Origin: JACVRW01 sp035645115
Lineage (GTDB): Bacteria > Actinomycetota > Thermoleophilia > Solirubrobacterales > Thermoleophilaceae
DNA length: 20,069 nt
Direction: 5' to 3'
NCBI GenBank assembly: GCA_035645115.1
Contig: DASQNF010000055.1
Coordinates: 1-20,069, forward strand
Under the pieces are notes generated by a model. That model made no database searches, had not been told where the DNA came from, and saw only the letters and a program-made list of their open reading frames with translations. Made by a program: the position numbers and the translations under genes. The first letter of the stretch is position 1. Each line of letters starts with the position of its first letter. Positions 13,451 to 19,794 of the stretch are shown in pieces.

Positions 13451-13456
13451 CGCCAC

Positions 13457-14032
13457 GTGGCCCCAGGCGAGAGCGCGCCCGAGAAGACGGCGCCGGAGCC
13501 GCTCCGGCAGGTGCAGCGCTTGGTCAACTCGATCGACCTCGAGAGCGGCGAGGACGAGCTCGACAGCCCGGAGTCGCTGCGCGCGTGGCTTTGCGAGCGC
13601 GGGCTGATGGGCTCGGGCGAGCGCGTGGGCCCGGCCGACCTGCGCCGCGCGCTCGACGTGCGCGAGGGCCTGCGGGCGCTGCTGCTCCAGAACAACGGGC
13701 TCGAGCTCGACGAGCGCAAGGTCGAGCGGCTCGACTCGGTGGCCGCGCGAGCCGGCGTGCGCGTGCGCTTTCGCGCGGGTCGCGACCCCGAGCTCGCCCC
13801 GGCGGCCGGCGGGGTGGACGGCGCCCTGGCGCGCCTGCTGGCGATCGCCGCGAGCGCGGTCGAGAAGGGCACCTGGGCGCGGCTCAAGGCGTGCCCGCGC
13901 GAGGACTGCGAGTGGGCCTTCTACGACCGCTCGAAGAACCGCTCCGGGCGCTGGTGTCGGATGGAGGACTGCGGCAACATCGCAAAGGCGCGCGCCTTCA
14001 GGGAGCGCCGCCGCGCGGGGGAGCGGTCGTGA
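13457..14032 (+). CDS. CGNR zinc-finger transcriptional regulator (ABATE domain)
   Basis: A 191-aa regulator with the N-terminal ABATE-like domain (RLVNSIDLESGEDELDSPES, then ADLRRALDVREGLRALLLQN) and a C-terminal CGNR-type zinc finger, LKACPREDCEWAFYDRSKN and WCRMEDCGNIAKARAFRER. The four Cys of the finger are present, but the name-giving Arg is Ile (CGNI). Family members are thought to bind DNA through the finger and sense ligands or stress with ABATE. Divergence from azlCD-eamA over a repeat-bearing promoter suggests that it regulates that operon and itself. GTG 13457 follows an extended -10 by 6 nt. The stop overlaps the MBL-like gene (GTGA). Confidence 0.85.
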   Translation: MAPGESAPEKTAPEPLRQVQRLVNSIDLESGEDELDSPESLRAWLCERGLMGSGERVGPADLRRALDVREGLRALLLQNNGLELDERKVERLDSVAARAGVRVRFRAGRDPELAPAAGGVDGALARLLAIAASAVEKGTWARLKACPREDCEWAFYDRSKNRSGRWCRMEDCGNIAKARAFRERRRAGERS

Positions 14033-14709
14033 TCGAGAGGCTCGACGCCTGCATCTGGCGCTGGACCGCTCCTCACCCCGAGTGGCGCCCGCGCAGCCCC
14101 TGGGTTCGCGAGTGCGCCTGCTTCGCGCTGAGCGCGGAAGGAGCGCTCGCCCTGGTGGACCCGCTGGCCCCGGCCGAGCAGCCGGAGCGCCTCTGGTCCG
14201 CGCTCGACGAGCTGATCGAGCAGAGCGCGCCGGAGCGGCTAGCGGTGCTCACCACGATCCACTACCACGTGCGCAGCGCCGCCGCGGTGGCGCGCCGCTA
14301 CCGCGGCCGGCTGCCGGTGAGCGTCCACGGCCATGCCAGCGTGCGGGCGGCGCTCGGGCGCGGAATCCGCTTCGAGCCGATCGAGCCCGGGGCCGAGCTG
14401 CCCGCCGGCGCGCGCGCCCATGCGATCGGCAAGCCGCGCCGGCGCGAGATGCCGCTCTGGTTCCCCTCGCTGCGCGCCCTCGCGTTCGGCGACGCGGTGG
14501 TGGGCGTGGAGGGGGAGCTGCGGGTCTGGGAGCAGCTCGACGGCGGCAAGCGCGCTCGCTGGTACCGCGAGCGCTTCCTGCCCACGCTCGCCCCTCTCGG
14601 GGAGCTCTCGCCCCGGCACGTGCTCGTCACGCACGGGCCGCCGGCGGTCGGAGACGGCAAGCGAAAGCTCGCTCGGGCGCTCGCCGAGCCGCCCTGGTGG
14701 CACCGCTGA
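14029..14709 (+). CDS. Metallo-beta-lactamase-fold-like protein with altered metal site
   Basis: A 226-aa protein with the layout of an MBL-fold hydrolase: a first strand region (ACFALSAEGALALVDPLAP), a TIHYHVRSAAAVARRYRG helix segment, FGDAVVGVEGELRVW, and a late LVTHGPP. The canonical HxHxDH metal motif retains only the two first His (His78, His80); the Asp is Arg82 and the last His is Ser83. The Asp-containing FGDAV and the late His remain. It could bind one metal, use another residue set, or be non-catalytic. Start GTG 14029 overlaps the stop of the CGNR gene, so the two are co-translated and a role in sensing or detoxification with that regulator is possible. The substrate is unknown. 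Confidence 0.7.
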   Translation: MIERLDACIWRWTAPHPEWRPRSPWVRECACFALSAEGALALVDPLAPAEQPERLWSALDELIEQSAPERLAVLTTIHYHVRSAAAVARRYRGRLPVSVHGHASVRAALGRGIRFEPIEPGAELPAGARAHAIGKPRRREMPLWFPSLRALAFGDAVVGVEGELRVWEQLDGGKRARWYRERFLPTLAPLGELSPRHVLVTHGPPAVGDGKRKLARALAEPPWWHR

Positions 14710-14726
14710 GGCGCCCCGCACGGCGG

Positions 14727-16139
14727 CTACTCGATCGTGTGGACCTTGAACAGGTTCGTCCCGCCGGAGCGTCCCGCCGGCAGGCCGGCGGTGATCCCGA
14801 TCTTGTCGCCGGCCTTGGCGAGCCCCGCGTTGCAGGCGGCGTCGGCGCAGCGCTCGATCAGGCCCAGGGTGTCGAGCGGCTCCTCGTGCTGCTGGGGGTG
14901 CACCCCCCAGAGCAGGCAGCAGCGGCGCACCACGTTTCGATGCGGCGAGAGCGCGAGCACGGGCGCCTTTGGCCGGTAGGCGGAGATCAGCCCGGCGGTG
15001 GCGCCGGTGTTGGTGGGCGAGACGATGCAGTTGAGCCCGAGCTGGTACACCGCGCCGACCGCTCCGAACGCGATCGCGTGGTACTGGTTGTTGGCCTGAG
15101 GCCCGCGCTCGGCGAGCCAGCGCCCGTACGGGAGCTCGCGCTCGGTGGTCTCTGCGATCGAGGCCATCATCTCCACCGCCGTGACCGGGTGACGGCCCAC
15201 CGCCGTCTCCTGGGAGAGCATCACGGCGTCCGTGCCGTCGAAGATCGCGTTGGCCACGTCGGCCACCTCGGCGCGCGTGGGGCGAGTGGAGTGCACCATC
15301 GACTCGAGCATCTGGGTGGCGGTGATCGCCGCCTTCGCGCGCCGGCCGGCGATGGCCAGCAGGCGCTTCTGGACGAGCGGGACCTCTTCGATCGGCAGCT
15401 CGATGCCGAGATCGCCGCGCGCAATCATGATCCCGTCGGCCGCGTCCACGATCTCCTCGGCGTTGGCCGCAGCCTGCGGCTTCTCGATCTTCGCGATCAG
15501 CGGCACCTCCGCCTCGCGCTCGCGCAGTCGCTCGCGCACCGGCTCGAGGTCCTCCCGCCGGCGCACGAAGGAGAGCGCGAAGAAGTCGATCCCCATGTCG
15601 AGGCCCCGGTCGAGCAGAGCGATGTCCTCCGCGCTCACGGCCGGCAGCGATACGGTCACGTTCGGGAGGTTCAGTCCCTGGCGCGAGGCCACGCTCCCGC
15701 CCACCTCCACGTGCGTGACCACCTCGCCATCCACGATCTCCTTTACTCGCAGGCGCACGGCGCCGTCGGCGAGGTAGCACACGTCTCCCGCCTCGACGAG
15801 CTCGGAGAAGCCCTGCCAAGCCACCGGCAGGCGCTCCGGGGTCCCCTCGACGTCGTCGGGCGTGAGCACCACCCGCGAGTCGCGCGCCAGCTCGGCCACG
15901 CCGTTCATGACCGGGCCGATTCGCAGCTTCGGCCCGGGGAGGTCGCCGAGGATCGCCACCTCGCGCCCCACGCGCTCGCACGAGGCCCGGATCGCGGCCG
16001 CCGTCTCGGCGTGCTGCTCGGGGGTTCCATGGGCGAAGTTCAGGCGCGCCACGTCCATCCCCGCGGCGATCATCTGCTCGAGCACGTCGGGCTCCTGCGA
16101 CGCGGGGCCGATGGTGGCGACGATCTTGGTGGAGCGCAT
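14727..16139 (-). CDS. pyk: Pyruvate kinase
   Basis: A 470-aa pyruvate kinase, converting phosphoenolpyruvate and ADP to pyruvate and ATP at the end of glycolysis. N-terminal RSTKIVATIGPAS and MDVARLNFAHG are diagnostic; the active site includes DLPGPKLRIG, KIEKPQAAANAEEI with catalytic Lys, and the signature IMIARGDLGIELPIEEVPLVQ. ATQMLESM and DGTDAVMLSQETAVG follow. The C-terminal domain is the usual allosteric one, and length is normal. ATG 16139 is the only sensible start. No strong Shine-Dalgarno precedes it, but TATGTT lies 8 nt upstream, so the mRNA may be leaderless. It ends 17 bp from the convergent MBL-like gene. Confidence 0.97.
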   Translation of the reverse strand: MRSTKIVATIGPASQEPDVLEQMIAAGMDVARLNFAHGTPEQHAETAAAIRASCERVGREVAILGDLPGPKLRIGPVMNGVAELARDSRVVLTPDDVEGTPERLPVAWQGFSELVEAGDVCYLADGAVRLRVKEIVDGEVVTHVEVGGSVASRQGLNLPNVTVSLPAVSAEDIALLDRGLDMGIDFFALSFVRRREDLEPVRERLREREAEVPLIAKIEKPQAAANAEEIVDAADGIMIARGDLGIELPIEEVPLVQKRLLAIAGRRAKAAITATQMLESMVHSTRPTRAEVADVANAIFDGTDAVMLSQETAVGRHPVTAVEMMASIAETTERELPYGRWLAERGPQANNQYHAIAFGAVGAVYQLGLNCIVSPTNTGATAGLISAYRPKAPVLALSPHRNVVRRCCLLWGVHPQQHEEPLDTLGLIERCADAACNAGLAKAGDKIGITAGLPAGRSGGTNLFKVHTIE

Positions 16140-16147
16140 TCGACCCC

Positions 16148-16153
16148 AACATA
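16148..16153 (-). promoter_or_regulatory. Candidate pyk -10 element (TATGTT)
   Basis: On minus, TATGTT is separated by 8 nt from the pyk ATG. A palindrome at 16157-16174 covers the expected -35/spacer region, so binding there would affect this promoter. Confidence 0.4.
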
Positions 16154-16156
16154 CCC

Positions 16157-16250
16157 AGCGCCGCGGGCGGCGCTCTGGCGAGGGCTCGCCGCTTCCCTCG
16201 GCCGGAATCGGACAAATGGGCCGAGGAAACGAAAAGCCCGCTCTTAGCGG
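16157..16250. repeat. Four consecutive inverted repeats between pyk and the mIHF-like gene
   Basis: Perfect inverted repeats occur one after another: AGCGCCGC-GG-GCGGCGCT (16157-16174), GGCGAG-GG-CTCGCC (16177-16190), CCTCGGCC with GGCCGAGG (16196-16203 and 16219-16226, 15-nt loop), and CCGCT-CTT-AGCGG (16238-16250). None is followed by a T-run, so they are not obvious intrinsic terminators. They sit upstream of both divergent genes. No gene is visible in this stretch. Chance palindromes are common in GC-rich DNA, but four in 94 bp is dense. Confidence 0.5.
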
Positions 16251-16270
16251 CCGAGCACCCCCGATCCGTG

Positions 16271-16299
16271 TTGACGCCCGCCGGGCGAGAGGCTTTGAT
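16271..16299 (+). promoter_or_regulatory. Candidate promoter of the mIHF-like gene
   Basis: TTGACG (16271-16276), a 17-nt spacer and TTTGAT (16294-16299) fit a vegetative sigma-70-type promoter. A palindrome CGCCCG-C-CGGGCG (16275-16287) overlaps the -35 and spacer and could be an operator. The start would be near 16306. Confidence 0.45.
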
Positions 16300-16305
16300 G
16301 ATTCC

Positions 16306-16471
16306 CGGCCGTTGGCGGTCGTGAAAGCGCGAGAAGGAGGAGCGCCGGCAGTGGGACGGATCCCCTAGCTGCACGGCATCGACCTCGCCGCTCGTGGGTA
16401 GCGAACCGCCTGATCTGAGGCCACCGGGGAACTGCATTCGCTAGTCGCACGCCTTGTGCGAGGGAGGTCTG
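16306..16471 (+). other. Long 5' leader of the mIHF-like gene with a hairpin at the ribosome binding site
   Basis: If transcription starts near 16306, the leader is about 166 nt. It ends with TCGCAC-GCCTT-GTGCGA (16445-16461), a perfect 6-bp hairpin directly abutting the Shine-Dalgarno GGGAGG (16462-16467). A second AAGGAGG (16334-16340) lies 10 nt before a GTG (16351) that would open a five-codon frame ending at TAG 16366-16368. No known riboswitch class is recognised here. Confidence 0.4.
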
Positions 16472-16894
16472 ATGGCCATGCCGGGGAGGATCGACGCCGA
16501 GGCGTCGCAGCATCTGCGAGCGCTCCAGTACGCGAATCGCGTGCGGCTCGCGCGGGCCGAGATGAAGCGTCGGATCGCGGACGGCGAGCTTCCCGCCGCG
16601 GAGGTCGTCCTCGGCTGCCCCTGGGAGGCGCACAGCATGTCGATCAGCGACCTGCTGATGAGCCAGAAGCGCTGGGGCCGGACGCGCTGCCGCCGCCTGC
16701 TCGTGTCCCTGCACGTGCCCGAGAACAAGCAGGTGGGGACGCTTACCGAGCGCCAGCGGCTCGCTCTTGCCGCGGTGCTGACGGCGAAGAACGCGCCGGA
16801 GGGCGCCGGCCCGGCTCACACGGGCGCTCGAGCGCCGCAGCCGCTGCCCCGCCCCTCGATGGCCACTCGCGAGCGCGCGCTCACGGCCGCGTAG
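16472..16894 (+). CDS. mIHF-like actinobacterial integration host factor
   Basis: A 140-aa protein related to the mycobacterial-type integration host factor, a nucleoid-associated DNA-binding protein unrelated to IHF-alpha/beta. The family pattern is seen in RLARAEMKRRIADGELPAAEV, SISDLLMSQKRWGRTRCRR and TLTERQRLALAAVL. The hairpin normally read as LPGVGK is replaced by KRWGRTR, keeping the basic character. A Pro/Ala-rich tail of about 37 residues extends beyond the usual roughly 105-aa length. GGGAGG precedes ATG 16472 by 4 nt and a second ATG at 16478 by 10 nt, so either could be used. A palindrome-bearing promoter and long leader suggest regulated expression. A different H2TH-like protein is the alternative. 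Confidence 0.75.
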   Translation: MAMPGRIDAEASQHLRALQYANRVRLARAEMKRRIADGELPAAEVVLGCPWEAHSMSISDLLMSQKRWGRTRCRRLLVSLHVPENKQVGTLTERQRLALAAVLTAKNAPEGAGPAHTGARAPQPLPRPSMATRERALTAA

Positions 16895-16900
16895 CGGAGC

Positions 16901-17371
16901 TCAGCCCGAGACCGGCCTGCGGCCCAGCTCCTCGAGGGGCTCGTCCACCGTCAGGCCGGGGCCGAGCGTGGCGAGCTCGACGATGTGGCCGTCCGGGTCG
17001 CGCAGGTAGAGCGACTTGAAGTAGGTCCGGTCGAGGACGTCGGTGACCGGGATCGCGCGCGAGGCGAGGTAGTCGCGCCACGCCGCCAGCTCCTCCTCGG
17101 AGTCAACGCCGAGCGCGAAGTGGTGGGTGGACCCGCGGCCCACCGAGCCCTCGTCGAGCTCCGGGTACTCGAGGCACGTGATCAGCGTTCCGGGCCTGCC
17201 CTGCTCGTCGCCGAAGAACAGGTGACGGGCGGCGCGGTCGTCCTCGTTCAGCGTCTGCTTGACGAGCCGCATGCCGAGCAGGTTGCGGTAGAAGCCCACC
17301 GAGCGCTCGACGTCGGCGCACAGCAGCGTGATGTGGTGGATGCCGGCTATGCGCAGCCGCCGCTCGCTCAT
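16901..17371 (-). CDS. VOC-family protein (glyoxalase/ring-cleaving dioxygenase-like)
   Basis: A 156-aa vicinal oxygen chelate protein. The first beta-alpha-beta-beta-beta module is GIHHITLLCADVERSVGFYR, with a metal-ligand His at residue 12 or 13; the second contains STHHFALGVDSEEELAAWRD and ends in YLRDPDGHIVELATLGPG, where Glu is the last metal ligand. The TLNEDDRAARHLFFGDEQG segment is like that in MhqO/glyoxalase-type ring-cleaving dioxygenases, though this protein holds only one such half and would act as a dimer. ATG 17371 is chosen over GTG 17383. It is 13 bp after the membrane gene on the same strand and 6 bp from the convergent mIHF-like gene. Confidence 0.87.
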   Translation of the reverse strand: MSERRLRIAGIHHITLLCADVERSVGFYRNLLGMRLVKQTLNEDDRAARHLFFGDEQGRPGTLITCLEYPELDEGSVGRGSTHHFALGVDSEEELAAWRDYLASRAIPVTDVLDRTYFKSLYLRDPDGHIVELATLGPGLTVDEPLEELGRRPVSG

Positions 17372-17384
17372 CGAGCCGGGCACG

Positions 17385-17894
17385 CTATCTGAACGAGAGC
17401 CCGCCGGAGCGGCGCTTGAAGAGCTCGCGCATCGCGTAAAAACAGCCCGCGAACACCGCCACTCCCAGCACCAGCAGCACCCAGATGCGGATCGGTCCGA
17501 GGCCCAGCGCCACCACCGTCACCGTCACGAAGGCGGCGACGCCGGCGAGCAGCGCGGAGTGGGAGCGATAGCCGGCCAGGTGCTCTCGCAGCGCCAGCTC
17601 TCCGCCTCCAAGCGAGGCGATCACGAGCCCCGCGAACAGGCGCTCCGCACCGTCCTCGCCGGACACCGCGCCCCAGACGATCAGGACGATGCCGAGCAGG
17701 ATCACGAGCTCCGAGAGCGGGAAGCCGCCCCAGGGCGCGGGCGGGCGCTCGCGCGGTGCGCGCCGGGCCGGACGGGCGCCCCTCGCGCTGTCGGACGGCT
17801 CGGCGGGCGTGCGCTCGAGCCAACGCTCGCGGCGGGCGGCATCGCGCTCCGCGCGCGTGGTCTGGGTTCCGCGCTTGCGGCTGCGCCTGCCCAT
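17385..17894 (-). CDS. Hypothetical membrane protein (about 4 TM)
   Basis: No family is recognised. The 169-aa product has a very basic N-terminus (MGRRSRKRGTQTTRAERDA, residues 1-19) and an Arg/Pro-rich soluble segment to about residue 58, then four hydrophobic helices near 60-78, 86-97, 114-130 and 136-152, ending in a basic tail RELFKRRSGGLSFR. AGGAGG precedes the ATG by 3 nt, one of the few strong Shine-Dalgarno sites in the window. It lies 22 bp after the unknown Trp/Cys protein and 13 bp before the VOC gene, in the six-gene minus-strand run. The basic head suggests the N-terminus is cytoplasmic. Confidence 0.72.
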   Translation of the reverse strand: MGRRSRKRGTQTTRAERDAARRERWLERTPAEPSDSARGARPARRAPRERPPAPWGGFPLSELVILLGIVLIVWGAVSGEDGAERLFAGLVIASLGGGELALREHLAGYRSHSALLAGVAAFVTVTVVALGLGPIRIWVLLVLGVAVFAGCFYAMRELFKRRSGGLSFR

Positions 17895-17916
17895 CAGCCT
17901 CCTGTCGCGCCCGCGC

Positions 17917-18426
17917 TCAGCCCGAGGCGGGCCCGGCTAACGGGCAACCCGAGGAGACCACCACGCGCCACCAGCCCATCAGCATGCCGAGGAGGCTCCA
18001 GCGCGGGCGCACGTGCCAGTGGCGGCAGCCGGGCTCGCCGATGTCCTCGCTCGTGACGAGCCGCCACTTGTGGCTCGCGGGATCGAGCAGCATCTCCTCG
18101 ATCAGGCGACGGTTCTGCTCCTCGACCCAGGTACGGTCGGAGAGAGCGCGGCGGGCCAGCGCCACCCGGCCGGCGAGCTCGTCGCGGAGCTCTTCGAGCT
18201 CGGCGAGCGAGAGCATGCGCGGGCCGCCCCGGCCCGGGACGCCGAAGCTCAGCTCCTTGCGCGGCCAGCTCGAGCAGAACAGCTGCGCCAGCTCCGTCTC
18301 GAGCCGCGCGACCTGGTCGCGCAGCGTTCGCCGCGCGGCGCTCTCGTCGGGCGCGACGAGCGCCTCGGCCGCGGCGTGCTCGGGCGCCACGAGCGGGAGC
18401 GTCGGCCTGTCGATGACGTCAGGCAC
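17917..18426 (-). CDS. Protein of unknown function with coiled-coil and Trp/Cys/His-rich tail
   Basis: Not assigned to a family. The 169-aa product (GTG 18426) has a short N-terminal Ala/Pro segment, a helix-rich region with coiled-coil character (ARRTLRDQVARLETELAQLF, then LAELEELRDELAGRVALARR), a connecting RTWVEEQNRRLIEEMLLDP, and a striking C-terminus GEPGCRHWHVRPRWSLLGML followed by GWWRVVVSSGCPLAGP. Cys and His there could form a metal site, and the LLGMLMGWW patch is hydrophobic. The start overlaps the B3/4 gene by 8 bp, so it is tightly coupled to it. The tail looks like a conserved motif rather than random sequence. Confidence 0.7.
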   Translation of the reverse strand: MPDVIDRPTLPLVAPEHAAAEALVAPDESAARRTLRDQVARLETELAQLFCSSWPRKELSFGVPGRGGPRMLSLAELEELRDELAGRVALARRALSDRTWVEEQNRRLIEEMLLDPASHKWRLVTSEDIGEPGCRHWHVRPRWSLLGMLMGWWRVVVSSGCPLAGPASG

Positions 18427-19066
18427 CGGCGCCAGTGTAGAGCGTCTCCCCCGCCAGCCACAGCGCCTCCTCGATGCTGATCCGGGGAACGCCCTTGACG
18501 CCGAGCGCGCAGAGCAGCATGCGCTCTGTCTTCGCGGTGACGCCCGCGTGCTCGGACACCTCCCCCAGCACCACGGCCAGCGGGCGGGCGGCGTCGGCGA
18601 TCACGATCTGGCGCGAGGACAGCGGGCGCAGCGGGCCGAGCCGCTCGCCGGGGAGCGAGGGGCGCAGGCCGGGCTCGCCCTCCAGGCGGGCGGCGTCGAG
18701 CGCGACCACCGGCACGCCGGTCTCCGCCACGGCGATCGTGAGCGCGTCGTCGACGATGTTCTCGCTGCGCAGGCCCCCGTGGCGCAGCCGCGCGAGCGCG
18801 ATCGCCTCCACGGGCGTGCGATCGGTGTCCGGGTCCACGCCCACCTGGCGGGCGAACACCCGGTAGGCCCAGGGCACCTGGTCCTGGCGCATCTGCACGA
18901 CCTTGGCGCCGGTGTAGCGGTCGGCGAGCGCGCGCAGCTGGTCCTTCAGCGCGGGGGGCGAGCGCCGCGGGCGCACCTCCACGAGCGCGCTCGTGAGGCT
19001 GAGCTCGGGGAACTCCTCGGCCAGCTCGGGGTCGACCCAGCCCGGGCGCAGGTCGAGCTCGATCAC
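18419..19066 (-). CDS. B3/4-domain protein (PheT-like editing domain, stand-alone)
   Basis: A 215-aa protein resembling the B3/B4 domain found in the beta subunit of phenylalanyl-tRNA synthetase, where it hosts the editing site. Stand-alone members are widespread and mostly uncharacterised. Family-like parts are WAYRVFARQVGVDPDTDRTP, VEAIALARLRHGGLRSENIV, DALTIAVAETGVPVVALDA and the late ALGVKGVPRISIEEALWLAG. No synthetase catalytic domain is attached. GTG 19066 overlaps the upstream stop (GTGA), and the gene overlaps the next by 8 bp. A role in hydrolysing mischarged tRNA or a free amino acid derivative is inference. Identification rests on recalled family patterns. Confidence 0.72.
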   Translation of the reverse strand: MIELDLRPGWVDPELAEEFPELSLTSALVEVRPRRSPPALKDQLRALADRYTGAKVVQMRQDQVPWAYRVFARQVGVDPDTDRTPVEAIALARLRHGGLRSENIVDDALTIAVAETGVPVVALDAARLEGEPGLRPSLPGERLGPLRPLSSRQIVIADAARPLAVVLGEVSEHAGVTAKTERMLLCALGVKGVPRISIEEALWLAGETLYTGAGA

Positions 19067-19794
19067 CCGGTCAGCCGCTCCGCCCTGCGCCGCAGGGCCT
19101 CCTCGGTGAGATTGCCGAGCTCCGTGTCGACGACACGGCCGCCGCTGCGCGCGAAGATCGTGGTCGGGCAGCCTCCCACCCCGTAGAGGTTGGCCACCGC
19201 CCCGTCCTCGTCCACGCCCACCGGCTGCGTCCAGCCCCGTGCCCCCACCAGCCGCCGGATGTCGTCGCGCTCCTTGCGCGAAAAGAAGACCGTGGCGAAC
19301 TGCACCTCGCGGAGGCTCCGCTTGACCCGCTCGGTCCGGTCGACCTGCGGGTAGCAGTCGGCGCCGCGGTCGAAGACGAAGGTGAGGACGAGCGGCTTGC
19401 GTCGCAGCTCGCAGAGGTTGACCACCTGCTCCGAGACGAGCTCGCAGGCGGGCCGCGCGCCGGCCTGCTCGGGGCAGGGCTCGCGCTGGCAGACGTTGGC
19501 GTCGCCCTCGAGCGCGCCGAGCGCGGACGGCGCCGCGAACGCCTTCAGCAGGCTGCCGGGCTCCGGTCCGCGAAGGCCCTCGCCGCTGTTCGGGATCGTC
19601 TGCGCGAACAGCAGCACCGCGAGGCCCATGACCGCCACGATCCCCACCGCCCAGGCGTACTTGTTCCCCGGCCGCGGCAGCTCGGGCCGCCGCACCGGCT
19701 CCGGATGGGTGCGGTCGCGCTCGGCCAGGCGCTCGCCGGTCGAGAGGTGCCCGAGGCGGTCGCGTTCCTCCTCCCCGGGCGGCTTGCTCGTCAC
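19063..19794 (-). CDS. Membrane-anchored thioredoxin-like protein lacking the CxxC motif
   Basis: A 243-aa protein with a cytoplasmic, charged N-terminus (1-43), one transmembrane helix (46-64, YAWAVGIVAVMGLAVLLFA) and an extracytoplasmic thioredoxin-fold domain. The fold is seen in KPLVLTFVFDRGADCYPQVD, FATVFFSRKERDDIRRLVGA, PVGVDEDGAVANLYGVGGCP (cis-Pro as CPTTIFA) and GRVVDTELG. Where TlpA proteins have WCxxC, this has GADCYPQ with one Cys. Five other Cys precede the domain (CQREPCPEQ, PACELV, NLCEL), so a disulfide with these is possible. GTG 19794 overlaps the MMPL stop; GTG starts are common here. It may serve export or folding tied to the MMPL protein. Confidence 0.78.
   Translation of the reverse strand: MTSKPPGEEERDRLGHLSTGERLAERDRTHPEPVRRPELPRPGNKYAWAVGIVAVMGLAVLLFAQTIPNSGEGLRGPEPGSLLKAFAAPSALGALEGDANVCQREPCPEQAGARPACELVSEQVVNLCELRRKPLVLTFVFDRGADCYPQVDRTERVKRSLREVQFATVFFSRKERDDIRRLVGARGWTQPVGVDEDGAVANLYGVGGCPTTIFARSGGRVVDTELGNLTEEALRRRAERLTG

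Noticed and set aside
16321..16368. Leader peptide frames from GTG 16321 (15 codons) or GTG 16351 (5 codons)
   Set aside because: Too short to support as a gene; only the AAGGAGG in front of GTG 16351 is suggestive, so it is noted under the leader.
16306..16445. Cyclic-di-AMP (ydaO) riboswitch, suggested by CGAACC and CCGGGGAACTGC
   Set aside because: The order of elements is wrong and the conserved GGGGUGAAU segment is missing.
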